Assembly (NCBI GenBank): GCA_905339165.1
Contig: CAJPFH010000003.1
Span: 116,226 to 180,225 of the forward strand
Length of the DNA stretch: 64,000 bases
From: Flavobacteriales bacterium
GTDB taxonomy: Bacteria; Bacteroidota; Bacteroidia; Flavobacteriales_E; Vicingaceae
Direction of reading: 5' to 3'
The position numbers were made by a program, and so were the translations under genes. Below are positions 26,552-34,476 of this stretch, piece after piece. The notes beneath the pieces are model-generated. The model did no database searches. It saw only the letters and a list, made by a program, of their open reading frames with translations, and had not been told where the DNA came from. Position 1 is the stretch's first letter. The number at the start of each line of letters is the position of its first letter.

Positions 26552-27322
26552 TTAAGATATCATTTTTGTAATGGAAACAAATTCTTCTACACTAAGTTGT
26601 TCGGGGCGTTTATTAAAAATGGGTAACGATGCGATTTCTTGTGGCAGCAGGGTTTTTAAAGAATTACGGAGAGTTTTTCTTCGTTGATTAAAAGCGGTTT
26701 TTACTACTTTCTTAAAAAGGATTTCGTTGCAGGGTAGCGTGTGGGTTTGATTTCTGCAAAGGCGGAGAACACCCGACTTTACTTTAGGTGGCGGATAAAA
26801 CTCATTTTCATTTACGGTAAATAAATATTCGATGTGGTAATAAGCTTGCATTAAAACACTTAAAATGCCATACTCTTTATTGCCTGGTTTAGAGGCTATG
26901 CGTTGAGCCACTTCTTTCTGAAACATACCTACTACTTCGGTTACCTGATTTTTATTTTCGTAAACTTTAAAAAGTATTTGCGAAGAGATGTTGTACGGAA
27001 AGTTGCCAATAATAGCGATGGGGGTGTTTTTGAAATATAGATTCAGCGACATTTTTAAAAAATCGCCTTCAATGATTCGGTTGGTAATTTCGGGAAAATG
27101 GTTTTTAAGATAATGTATAGATTCCTTGTCTATTTCAGCTACCCATGTTTTAAATGTTGTGTTCTTTATTAGAAATTGGGTAAGTACACCCATGCCGGGC
27201 CCAATTTCTAATACAGTAGAATAAGAGCCATGTTGGGTAAGTGAATTAGCTATGGTTTTGGCAATTTCTATATTTTTTAAAAAATGCTGACCTAAATGTT
27301 TTTTTGGTTTTACCTTGCTCAC
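26552..27322 (-). CDS. rsmA: 16S rRNA (adenine1518/1519-N6,N6)-dimethyltransferase
   Basis: 256 residues. N-terminal [12 protein letters not shown] motif [11 protein letters not shown] (about 40-49), acidic end of beta-2 VAEID, motif [10 protein letters not shown] and a C-terminal helical domain with [10 protein letters not shown], all diagnostic for KsgA/RsmA. It dimethylates two adjacent adenines in helix 45 of 16S rRNA during late 30S assembly. Located between the DUF4286 gene (23-bp gap upstream) and mgtE (60-bp gap), in the same direction; the ksgA-mgtE-like-serA order is common in Bacteroidota. Confidence 0.97.
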   Translation of the reverse strand: MSKVKPKKHLGQHFLKNIEIAKTIANSLTQHGSYSTVLEIGPGMGVLTQFLIKNTTFKTWVAEIDKESIHYLKNHFPEITNRIIEGDFLKMSLNLYFKNTPIAIIGNFPYNISSQILFKVYENKNQVTEVVGMFQKEVAQRIASKPGNKEYGILSVLMQAYYHIEYLFTVNENEFYPPPKVKSGVLRLCRNQTHTLPCNEILFKKVVKTAFNQRRKTLRNSLKTLLPQEIASLPIFNKRPEQLSVEEFVSITKMIS

Positions 27323-27345
27323 AATAAAGTTTTAATTAGCCTTAT

Positions 27346-27654
27346 TTAATCTATTATTTCAAGAACGGTTCTGAAGGCAGCAAACTTACCTTTGTATTTT
27401 TCGGAATGTTCTTTTTGTAAAGGGTCTGCAAATTTTTCCTGATATTGGTTTAAGTCGTTGATGGAATTACAGGTGTATTGAATAGCGTATGTGATGCCTG
27501 TTTCATCGGGTTGTGTAGAGAGTATTTTACAAATTTTATAATGGGTAAAACAACCGGTTTGCATTACATTGGGTATGTGGTGATTTTTCATCCATTGCAG
27601 CCAGCTTTCATGCTCGGACTGGTCTATACTAATGGTAACATTGTAGATAATCAT
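27346..27654 (-). CDS. DUF4286-type small protein
   Basis: 102 residues, a ferredoxin-like/dimeric alpha-beta barrel size. It begins MIIYNVTISIDQSEHESWLQ and continues with WMKNHHIPNVMQTGCF, matching the DUF4286 pattern of an alternating beta strand, a WxxWMxxxHIP helix and a later beta strand (YAIQYTCNS). Cytoplasmic, function unknown. Its start overlaps the TPR protein stop by 4 bp, and rsmA follows after 23 bp, so it belongs to the serS-to-SerA run. Confidence 0.82.
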   Translation of the reverse strand: MIIYNVTISIDQSEHESWLQWMKNHHIPNVMQTGCFTHYKICKILSTQPDETGITYAIQYTCNSINDLNQYQEKFADPLQKEHSEKYKGKFAAFRTVLEIID

Positions 27655-29510
27655 TTTTCTAGTAGTTTATCAAAATCATCGGAGGCTGAGTCGCCTCTGA
27701 GGGTTCGGAATCTTTTACGTGCTTCAATTACGAAAATACTTCCGGTATAATTGGTAAATAGTTGTTTGTAGTAGTCCATTGCTTTTTCTTTGTCGTTGAG
27801 GTGTTTTTCGTAAAGTTCGGCAAGGTAAAAAAGGGCATTATCGGCCCAAATATCGTACGAATAATCTTTTAAAATTTCTGAATAATAGAAAGCGGCTTTT
27901 TGAAATTCTTTTTTCTTTAGCATAATTTGAGCTTTCCGGTAAATAATTTCATCGTTTAGGCTATGACTTGGAAAGGCGGTAAGAAGCGTATCGTATTTCA
28001 ATAAGGCTTCATCGAATTTGTTTTGGTAAATAAGCAAATCGGTTTGTGCAAAAATAAAAAGGGGTAGGGTGTTAGTATCTAGGGTAGTGTTGTCGGTAAT
28101 TAGTAAAGAGAGTTCAAGGGCATCGTTTGCAATGAGTTTAGAGGTAGAGCCTTTTAGAACATCTAGTTGAGCTTTTGCCCATTTAAAATTTCCGGTGTAG
28201 TAAGAAATTTTTGCATTTTTAAACTTTGCATCTTCTCCCCATATGTCGTACTTAAATTCTTTTTCTACCTGAGAGTAAAGAAGAGAGGCTTCCCAAATTT
28301 CTCCGGTTAAGAGGTTTACATCGGCCAGTAGAATTTTTGCTTTGGCTTTATCGTGTCCTTTTAGTTGTGGCATAAGCAGAATTTCGTTAATGGTTTGTAT
28401 TGCTTCGTGGTATTTGTAAAGGTAAAATGCTTGTAGTTGGGCGTAGCCTAGTAACAAGGGAATAGTGGAGTGGCTTTTTCCTAAATCATTAATAGCTGCA
28501 ATGTAGTTGGTTTCCAGCAGAATCAAATCGTTTGGTGTGTAATTGCCCGATGTAGTAATTTTTAGATGAAGTACGTTTACCAATTCCATGCGTGCATTTA
28601 GGTAGTTGAATGAATTTCTACCTTTTTTAATAATGTATTCGTAGCATTCGGTGGCGGCATCGTAGTTTTTGTCGGAGAGGGCCAACATGCCGAGTTCCAT
28701 TATCCGGAAACCATCTTCGTTTAATTTTTTGTCGAGAGCTTTGGCTTGTAACAGGGCGGCCGTATAGTTTTTTTCTTGTACATAAAACCAAATAAGCAGT
28801 TCGGAAAAAATAGTTTTATCAGAATTTTTTTGAATTCTTTTCAGTAGTTCGGATTTTAGTAGTTCTGTTTTTTTTAGGTCGGGATCCGGAGTAAGCTCGT
28901 TTTGCAACGCATTTTGTACACTTTGAATGTACGAATCGTGGATAAGGAGTAGGTCTAAGTATTCGCCAATCATTAAATCGAAATTGCCGTTTGCTTTGTA
29001 AACAGAGGCTAGTTCCATATTAAAGGGGTAAAAACCTTTCAGTAGTTTACGACCTTTAAGATAGGTGTTGATAGCGTATTCAAACAATTTTTTTCTGGCG
29101 AAAGCATTGGCAAGTTCGGTTATTTGTTTTTGGTCTATAGAAAGTTCCTTAATGCTTTTTTCGTACTGTTGTATTGCTTTTGTTTTATTTCCGGCTTCCT
29201 CGTAAACCGAGCCTAAGTCAACTAAATACTGTAAGCGAGTAGGAAATCTTTTGAATTGTTTTTCGGTAAGTTTTTCGGCTTTTTTAAACTCTCCCAGTTT
29301 AATGTAGCAAATTAGCAGGTTATCATAATAATATTCAATTCCGCTTTTATTGTACAATTTTTCTAAATAGAAGGAGGCCTTTTCATATTCGCCCTCTTGC
29401 ATATGCTGCATGGCCAACTCGGCATCGTTGTTATTTTGAGAAAAAGTTAAAACAGGGTATAATCCGAATAGAAAGAGGATTGCGGATAGTATGATTTTTT
29501 TTAAGTACAT
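27651..29510 (-). CDS. Exported tetratricopeptide repeat protein
   Basis: 619 residues. A signal peptide covers 1-24 (ends VLTFSQN). From about residue 30 helical TPR-like pairs run to the end (MQEGEYEKASFYLEKLY, AFYYSEILKDYSYDIWADNALFY), with a typical A-Y-F-x-G-x-x-x-E-A spacing; the C-terminal repeats also carry the WxDNALF motif seen in BamD-like proteins. Likely periplasmic or outer-membrane-associated scaffold; no enzyme motif. It follows the lipoprotein gene by 5 bp and overlaps DUF4286 by 4 bp, so is part of the same operon. Specific partner unknown. Confidence 0.85.
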   Translation of the reverse strand: MYLKKIILSAILFLFGLYPVLTFSQNNNDAELAMQHMQEGEYEKASFYLEKLYNKSGIEYYYDNLLICYIKLGEFKKAEKLTEKQFKRFPTRLQYLVDLGSVYEEAGNKTKAIQQYEKSIKELSIDQKQITELANAFARKKLFEYAINTYLKGRKLLKGFYPFNMELASVYKANGNFDLMIGEYLDLLLIHDSYIQSVQNALQNELTPDPDLKKTELLKSELLKRIQKNSDKTIFSELLIWFYVQEKNYTAALLQAKALDKKLNEDGFRIMELGMLALSDKNYDAATECYEYIIKKGRNSFNYLNARMELVNVLHLKITTSGNYTPNDLILLETNYIAAINDLGKSHSTIPLLLGYAQLQAFYLYKYHEAIQTINEILLMPQLKGHDKAKAKILLADVNLLTGEIWEASLLYSQVEKEFKYDIWGEDAKFKNAKISYYTGNFKWAKAQLDVLKGSTSKLIANDALELSLLITDNTTLDTNTLPLFIFAQTDLLIYQNKFDEALLKYDTLLTAFPSHSLNDEIIYRKAQIMLKKKEFQKAAFYYSEILKDYSYDIWADNALFYLAELYEKHLNDKEKAMDYYKQLFTNYTGSIFVIEARKRFRTLRGDSASDDFDKLLEK

Positions 29511-29515
29511 TGAGC

Positions 29516-30073
29516 TTATGGTCGCATATTTTGTGCCGTTTTTATGCTGTCTACAATGTGCAGTACTTTTGGGTGCAATGTGTCAAATTTTAAAAAGTAA
29601 GTTTGAATCGTATTCACGTTTTGGTCAATAGTGTTGCAAATGGTTAGTACGGCATTTTGTTCGGTGGTAAAGTATGTTGACACTTTTTCTTCCGGTATGC
29701 TGTTATTTTCTAAATCTTGTTTTAGGTTGTTTAATTGGGAGCGGGTGTATTCAATATCTTTTAAAAATTTAGAGTAGTTTCCAATAAAATTTCGGTACAC
29801 TTTTTTTTTCGGAAAAGCGTAATCGGAAAGCATCATGGCCATACTCAAGGAAAAAGTGTCTTTATAGTTTTCGGTAATAAAATCCATATTTTTTTGCATT
29901 TCTGCTTTAACAGTTCTAACCTTGGCGGTGTCGGTAGAGGTGAGTTGTTGTTCGGCTATATTTAGGAGGTTGTGCAAACTATCTAATGCACTAATTTCTT
30001 TTTGGTATTTTCCGCTTTGGCAGGAGAATAAAAGAGTTGAAATAATGAAGGTAAATAGGATTAAATATTTCAT
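29516..30073 (-). CDS. Unknown lipoprotein, mostly helical
   Basis: 185 residues. Signal peptide with lipobox LFSC, lipidated Cys at residue 18 (STLLFSCQSGK). The mature protein is mostly heptad-rich helical (ISALDSLHNLLNIAEQQL, RSQLNNLKQDLENN), suggesting a coiled-coil bundle. Not recognised. It is between serS (6 bp upstream) and the TPR protein (5 bp downstream), so the three are almost certainly one transcript; a periplasmic partner of the TPR protein is a reasonable inference. Confidence 0.8.
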   Translation of the reverse strand: MKYLILFTFIISTLLFSCQSGKYQKEISALDSLHNLLNIAEQQLTSTDTAKVRTVKAEMQKNMDFITENYKDTFSLSMAMMLSDYAFPKKKVYRNFIGNYSKFLKDIEYTRSQLNNLKQDLENNSIPEEKVSTYFTTEQNAVLTICNTIDQNVNTIQTYFLKFDTLHPKVLHIVDSIKTAQNMRP

Positions 30074-30079
30074 TTTAAT

Positions 30080-31351
30080 TTAATTTATTAGTTCGAAGCC
30101 TGTGTATGGTACAAGGTGCGAGGGAATTTTAATGCCGTTAGGAGTTTGGTTGTTTTCCAGCAGAGCGGCAACAATTCGGGGTAATGCCAATGCACTACCG
30201 TTAAGGGTGTGTGCCAATTGAGTTTTTCCGGTTTTATCTTTGAATCGTAATTTTAATCGGTTAGCCTGAAAGGTTTCGAAATTAGAAATAGAACTTACTT
30301 CGAGCCATTTTTTTTGTGCAGCGGAAAATACTTCCATGTCGTATGTTAAGGCCGAGGTAAAGCCCATGTCGCCTCCACAAAGTTTTAATGTTCTAAAGGG
30401 TAGTTCTAATTTCGTTAACAAGTTTTTTACATGTTCTACCATTTCTTGTAAAATAGTATAAGAATTTTCGGGATTTGTGATTTGTACAATTTCTACTTTA
30501 TCGAATTGGTGTAGGCGGTTTAGTCCTCTAACATCTTTTCCGTATGATCCAGCTTCTCTTCTAAAACAAGGAGTGTAGCCAACTTTTTTAATGGGTAGTT
30601 CGTTTTCTTTGAGAATTACATCGCGGTAAATGTTGGTAATGGGTACTTCGGCTGTTGGAATCAGGTAAAAATTATCAGTGGCAGCATGGTACATCTGCCC
30701 TTCTTTATCGGGTAACTGCCCGGTACCGTAACCGGAAGCTTCATTGACCATTAAAGGAGGTATTACTTCGGAGTAACCGGCTTTGATGGCTTCGTCTAAG
30801 AAAAAACTAATTAATGCTCTTTGCAACTTTGCTCCTCTTCCGGTATAAACAGGAAATCCGGCTCCGGTAATTTTATTTCCCAATTCAAAATCGATAAGAT
30901 TGTATTTAGAGGCCAAATCCCAGTGGGCAAGTGCTTCTTCGGGTAGTTGAGGAACATTCCCTGAGGTAAAAACTACTTCGTTATCATCGGCTGTTTTTCC
31001 TTTAGGAACCGAATGGTGTGGGGTGTTTGGTAGGGTGTATAAAAGAGATTTTATTTCTTCTTCTAGTTCTGTAATCTTTGTTTTCAGCTCTTGCGTATTG
31101 TTTTTTAAAAGGCTGGTTCTTTCTTTGTTTTTATTGGCTTCTTGGGTTTTATTTTCCTTTATTAACAGGCCTATTTGTTTGGCCAACAAGTTGGCCTCTG
31201 CAAGCAAATTATCCATTTCGGTTTGCAGGTTTTTTCTTTTACTGTCTAGTTCAAGTACTTTGTTTAATAATGGAGCAGCTTCAATATTTCTTTTGGAGAG
31301 CCTTTCTATGGCGTCATTAGTATTTTCTCTCAGGTACAAAAGGGTTAACAT
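30080..31351 (-). CDS. serS: Seryl-tRNA synthetase
   Basis: 423 residues. N-terminal helical arm (1-110, ERLSKRNIEAAPLLNKVLEL and a Lys/Glu coiled coil), then the class II core: motif 2 FRREAGSYGKDVRGL, HQFDKVE, and motif 3 LNGSALALPRIVAALLE. It charges tRNA-Ser (and tRNA-Sec if present) in the cytoplasm. First gene of the serS-lipoprotein-TPR-DUF4286-rsmA run. The start is the ATG opening MLTLLYLRENT, the standard beginning. Confidence 0.98.
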   Translation of the reverse strand: MLTLLYLRENTNDAIERLSKRNIEAAPLLNKVLELDSKRKNLQTEMDNLLAEANLLAKQIGLLIKENKTQEANKNKERTSLLKNNTQELKTKITELEEEIKSLLYTLPNTPHHSVPKGKTADDNEVVFTSGNVPQLPEEALAHWDLASKYNLIDFELGNKITGAGFPVYTGRGAKLQRALISFFLDEAIKAGYSEVIPPLMVNEASGYGTGQLPDKEGQMYHAATDNFYLIPTAEVPITNIYRDVILKENELPIKKVGYTPCFRREAGSYGKDVRGLNRLHQFDKVEIVQITNPENSYTILQEMVEHVKNLLTKLELPFRTLKLCGGDMGFTSALTYDMEVFSAAQKKWLEVSSISNFETFQANRLKLRFKDKTGKTQLAHTLNGSALALPRIVAALLENNQTPNGIKIPSHLVPYTGFELIN

Positions 31352-31407
31352 ATAGATATTTTAAGGAGTACAAATTTAATAGAATATGGCGAAGTGTGTA
31401 AAAAAAA

Positions 31408-31436
31408 ACTCCTGCCATACAAGTTATAGCAGGAGT
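31408..31436 (-). terminator. Terminator of the rplU-rpmA transcript
   Basis: ACTCCTGC (31408-31415) pairs with GCAGGAGT (31429-31436). A run of A on the plus strand at 31400-31408 gives the U-tract on the minus strand. It lies 22 bp past the rpmA stop. Confidence 0.88.
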
Positions 31437-31458
31437 ATAAAAATATTAAAAACGATGA

Positions 31459-31719
31459 TTAAGCCTGAGCCGTTACAACCGAAACATAAGAACGGTTATC
31501 CTTTTTTTTCTTAAAAAGAACTTTTCCGTCAGACAATGCAAAGAGGGTATGGTCTTTACCTAAACCTACATTTTCGCCCGGATGGTGCTTTGTGCCACGT
31601 TGACGAACGATAATATTTCCGGCTTTTACTTCCTGTCCGCCAAATATTTTAATACCTAAGCGTTTACTTTCCGATTCGCGTCCGTTTTTACTACTTCCGG
31701 CTCCTTTTTTGTGTGCCAT
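31459..31719 (-). CDS. rpmA: 50S ribosomal protein L27
   Basis: 86 residues starting [19 protein letters not shown], the canonical L27 N-terminus reaching the peptidyl-transferase centre; no N-terminal leader that would need Prp processing. The [18 protein letters not shown] core is standard. It follows rplU (21-bp gap) in the usual L21-L27 pair and ends at a strong terminator. Confidence 0.99.
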   Translation of the reverse strand: MAHKKGAGSSKNGRESESKRLGIKIFGGQEVKAGNIIVRQRGTKHHPGENVGLGKDHTLFALSDGKVLFKKKKDNRSYVSVVTAQA

Positions 31720-31740
31720 AATTTATAATTTACTTAAAGA

Positions 31741-32157
31741 TTATTCTTCTGTTGCTTTTTTTGTACTACGCTTTGCCTTGGGAGCTGCTGCCACTTCTTC
31801 GTTTGAGATATTCTCGGTAGCAGCCGCTTTTGTTTTCTTGCTACCGCTTTCCGAAATAGCTTCAATTTGTATTTTAGTTAAATACTGGCGGTGTCCGTTT
31901 CTTACTTTGTAGCCTTTTCTTCTTTTTTTTCTAAAAACAATTACTTTGTCTCCTTTAAGGTGTTCTACAATTTTAGCCGAAACCGAGGCGCCTTCCAATG
32001 CCGGGGTACCTACTTTTATTTTTCCTTTGTCATCAATTAAAAGAACTTGATTAAACTCAACTTTAGAACCCTCTTCACCTTCCAAGCGGTGCACAAAAAG
32101 TTGTTGATTTTTTTCAACTTTAAATTGTTGCCCGGCTATGTCAACGATTGCGTACAT
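31741..32157 (-). CDS. rplU: 50S ribosomal protein L21 with C-terminal extension
   Basis: 138 residues. The first 103 are standard L21 (MYAIVDIAGQQFKVEKNQ; KRRKGYKVRNGHRQYLTKIQI). Beyond about residue 105 a 30-residue tail rich in Ala, Lys, Ser and Glu (KKTKAAATEN...AKRSTKKATEE) has no counterpart in short L21s; such disordered tails occur in Bacteroidota. Binds 23S rRNA. Strong promoter with both elements at 32187-32216. Confidence 0.98.
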   Translation of the reverse strand: MYAIVDIAGQQFKVEKNQQLFVHRLEGEEGSKVEFNQVLLIDDKGKIKVGTPALEGASVSAKIVEHLKGDKVIVFRKKRRKGYKVRNGHRQYLTKIQIEAISESGSKKTKAAATENISNEEVAAAPKAKRSTKKATEE

Positions 32158-32186
32158 AATGTGTTGTATAAATATTAAATGGGTTG

Positions 32187-32216
32187 CGAAGTTACAAAAG
32201 ATTTTTATTGTTGCAA
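32187..32216 (-). promoter_or_regulatory. Promoter of rplU-rpmA: TTG-N19-TAACTTCG
   Basis: Reading on the minus strand: TTG (32214-32216), 19 bp, TAACTTCG (32187-32194), close to the Bacteroidota consensus TTG-N17-23-TAnnTTTG with one mismatch in the minus-7 box. The start of transcription would be near 32182, leaving a leader of about 25 bases, too short for a structured L21 leader element. Confidence 0.72.
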
Positions 32217-32254
32217 GTATTATGTAATAAAATTGTAAATATTACTTTCGCCTC

Positions 32255-32752
32255 ATGATGTTAAGATTCATTGTGTTTATGCTTACTGTGTTAATTTGTA
32301 GGCAATTATATTCTCAGGAAAAACAACTGATACTATATGATAGTCTTTCTTCCCAAATTGTGGTAAAAATAAAATCGGGCAAAAAAATAAAATATTCATT
32401 AAAAGGAGAAAATAAAGAAATTAGAACAAAGGTTTGTACGATTGAAGAAAATTTTATGATTACCCGAAGAGACACGGTATATTTCGAAAGTATGAATACA
32501 CTATCGGTTAGAAAATTCGATTTTGCTAAGGTAATATTATTTGCCTATTGTGTGGGTTCTTCTTCTTATTTTTTTATTAAATTCCCCTCTATAGAGGCAT
32601 TTAATAAAGCGGGCACTTTTACAAAGGTGTGGGGGGTAAGTGGCTTATTAACCAATATTCCGGCATCTATTTACCTTGCTGCAAATCCGTACAGCTACAA
32701 GGTGTATTATTTAAGTAAAAAAGGTACTTGTATAAGAGTCGTAGAACATTAA
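32255..32752 (+). CDS. Unknown exported protein
   Basis: 165 residues. Signal peptide 1-20 (RQLYSQEKQ), then a beta-rich, lysine-rich segment (IVVKIKSGKKIKYSLKG) followed by two hydrophobic segments (VILFAYCVGSSSYFFI, LLTNIPASIYLAA) which suggest a small envelope protein with membrane anchors. Not recognised. It shares the architecture (signal peptide, short beta domain, membrane segments) of the 12131-12757 protein but no clear sequence identity. Divergent from rplU; convergent with the DMT transporter 10 bp away. Confidence 0.65.
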   Translation: MMLRFIVFMLTVLICRQLYSQEKQLILYDSLSSQIVVKIKSGKKIKYSLKGENKEIRTKVCTIEENFMITRRDTVYFESMNTLSVRKFDFAKVILFAYCVGSSSYFFIKFPSIEAFNKAGTFTKVWGVSGLLTNIPASIYLAANPYSYKVYYLSKKGTCIRVVEH

Positions 32753-32762
32753 TAAAGGTCTT

Positions 32763-33635
32763 TTACTTCTTATTTACCATATAAACTGCAAACAGAATAA
32801 GAGCAATAAATAATAAGTGAAGCAGATTCAGGCTTTCCCCATCAAGCCAACCCCAAAAAATGGCCGTTATGGGAATTAAGTAGGTAACCGATGAGGCAAA
32901 AACAGCCGAGGTGTGTTTAATTAAGAAGTTAAATACAAGTACAGCGAGCGAGGTGCCTATGGTAGAGAGTATAAAAATGTAACCTAACGCAGAAGCGGCA
33001 TGTGGGTTGCTTTGGGTTACGGCAATAAAATCGGTTGTAAAAAGATAAATGCCAATGGGAATTCCAATATAAAAAAAAGCCATAGAAGTGACTACCATAG
33101 CATCGGTTTGCTGAAGATGGGTTTTAATTGTATTTACACTAATGGCGTAGCACAAAGTGGCGGCAATTACCAGTAAGCCATAAAGAAGGTTGTTTCCAAA
33201 ATGCTCAATCCCTCCGGCCCATATTAGGCCAATTGCACCCATTAAACCAAGTATAACCCCAATTACTTTAGCAAATGTAACGTGCGTTTTAAAAAATAAG
33301 GCTCCAATAAGAATGGTAAATAAAGGGGTGAGAGAGTTTAGCATTCCGGATAAAGAGCTGCTTATGCCCGTTTGAGCAGAAGTAAATAAAAAGGCAGGAA
33401 TGCCATTTCCGAATAAACCCACTATCACGAAAAAAGGAATTTTCTTTTTATCTACAGTACGAAGATATTTTATAAAAAAAGGAAACAGAGAAATAAAAGC
33501 GATAAAAATTCTTAGCGAAGCTACTTGGTAGGCAGAATAAACCTCCATACCCCGTTTCATTAAAATAAAAGAACTGCCCCAAATAATCGCAAGCACAAAC
33601 AGTATAAAAAGTTGCCATTTTTTGTTTGATAGCAC
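32763..33635 (-). CDS. EamA/DMT-family transporter
   Basis: 290 residues from a GTG at 33633-33635, giving ten membrane segments in two EamA halves (LAIIWGSSFILMKRG near the N-terminus and the repeated GALFFKTHVTFAKVIG, IFWGWLDGESLN motifs). The longer frame from an ATG at 33734 adds 33 residues that overlap the divergent HMA gene and its promoter box, so the GTG start is preferred. Likely exports a metabolite or amino acid; substrate unknown. Oriented towards the unknown gene at 32255-32752 and divergent from the metal-binding pair. Confidence 0.85.
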   Translation of the reverse strand: MLSNKKWQLFILFVLAIIWGSSFILMKRGMEVYSAYQVASLRIFIAFISLFPFFIKYLRTVDKKKIPFFVIVGLFGNGIPAFLFTSAQTGISSSLSGMLNSLTPLFTILIGALFFKTHVTFAKVIGVILGLMGAIGLIWAGGIEHFGNNLLYGLLVIAATLCYAISVNTIKTHLQQTDAMVVTSMAFFYIGIPIGIYLFTTDFIAVTQSNPHAASALGYIFILSTIGTSLAVLVFNFLIKHTSAVFASSVTYLIPITAIFWGWLDGESLNLLHLLFIALILFAVYMVNKK

Positions 33636-33706
33636 AATAAATAGAATTATAGCAGATTTAACTTTTTTTAAAGAATTACCCGGTGCAAGATTAAACCAAA
33701 AATTAT

Positions 33707-33714
33707 TAATTTTG
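33707..33714 (+). promoter_or_regulatory. Candidate minus-7 box TAATTTTG before the HMA pair
   Basis: TAnnTTTG match ending 4 bp before the GTG at 33719, implying a leaderless transcript if that GTG is the start. Confidence 0.4.
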
Positions 33715-33718
33715 GTCT

Positions 33719-33928
33719 GTGTTACAAGAAACATTGTATATAGAGGGAATGAGTTGTGGGCATTGCGTACAACAAGTAAAGAATATTATAGAAAAACAAA
33801 CCGGAGTGATACAGGCTGAGGTTAATTTAACAGAGAAACAAGCCTCTGTGAAATTTGACGAAAAAGCAACCTCACTTGACATCATAAAATCAGCCATAAA
33901 CCAATCGGAATTATTTAAAACCAAATAA
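33719..33928 (+). CDS. CopZ-like HMA metal-binding protein
   Basis: 69 residues from a GTG start, one heavy-metal-associated domain: YIEGMSCGHC with Cys13 and Cys16 (GMxCxxC) binding Cu(I) or a similar ion, then the IIEKQTGVIQAEVNLTEKQ strand-helix pattern. No signal peptide, so cytoplasmic. It is 2 bp upstream of a lipoprotein with a variant HMA domain, a likely operon. Start GTG is needed to keep the first beta strand; the next Met is within the metal loop. Confidence 0.88.
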   Translation: MLQETLYIEGMSCGHCVQQVKNIIEKQTGVIQAEVNLTEKQASVKFDEKATSLDIIKSAINQSELFKTK

Positions 33929-33930
33929 GT

Positions 33931-34422
33931 ATGAAAGTAAAAATTGTTGCTATCTTCATCGCGTCTGCTCTTTTATTTAGTTTATCATGCAGCACCGAGC
34001 AAGAGGCTGAAACCCAAAAAACAGAAGTAGCTCCGGAGAATAGGGCAACATTACATCTTGCAGTAGAAGGAATGGTATGTGCCAGTGGATGTGCCAAAGG
34101 AATAGAAAAGGAACTGAATACTGTAAATGGTATTGTAAGTTGTGAAGTAGATTTTGATTCAGAAAGTGCAACCGTTGTTTACGATAAATCGAAGCTTGAA
34201 GAACGTGATATTATTGCACTGATAGGAGATATAAACGAGGGACAATACACCGCCACCGTAGCCTCCGAAAATGCCATGCCTGCCAGTGAATCAGATACGG
34301 CCAAAATAGTAAGTTCGGCAAATACAACAGAAAAAATGGGTGGATTTGACGGCACAAAACCCAAAACAGAATTTATTTTACCACTTTTATTAAGTTATAT
34401 TCTGAATAATATTGCAAGGTGA
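33931..34422 (+). CDS. Lipoprotein with variant HMA domain (CxxxC)
   Basis: 163 residues. Lipobox FSLSC with lipidated Cys20, then an HMA domain about 38-107: EGMVCASGCAKGIEK, in which the metal loop reads C50-A-S-G-C54, one residue longer than the usual CxxC. The rest of the domain (VNGIVSCEVDFDSESATVVYD) is normal and adds a third Cys. A Ser/Thr-rich tail and a hydrophobic end (FILPLLLSYILNN) follow. Probably sits in the periplasm, tethered to a membrane, receiving or passing metal with the cytoplasmic CopZ-like partner. Terminated by the 34444-34461 hairpin. Confidence 0.85.
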   Translation: MKVKIVAIFIASALLFSLSCSTEQEAETQKTEVAPENRATLHLAVEGMVCASGCAKGIEKELNTVNGIVSCEVDFDSESATVVYDKSKLEERDIIALIGDINEGQYTATVASENAMPASESDTAKIVSSANTTEKMGGFDGTKPKTEFILPLLLSYILNNIAR

Positions 34423-34443
34423 TTTTTATAATGATTAACATTG

Positions 34444-34461
34444 AAGCGGCTTTTGCCGCTT
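34444..34461 (+). terminator. Terminator of the HMA pair
   Basis: AAGCGGC (34444-34450), loop TTTT, GCCGCTT (34455-34461), followed by a T run. 21 bp past the stop of 33931-34422 and 16 bp before the ALDH start, so the ALDH gene needs its own promoter. Confidence 0.9.
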
Positions 34462-34476
34462 TTTTTATTTTAAGAA

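Noticed and set aside
33636..33734. N-terminal 33-residue extension of the EamA transporter
   Set aside because: Overlaps the divergent HMA gene and its promoter box; the extra residues are not transporter-like.
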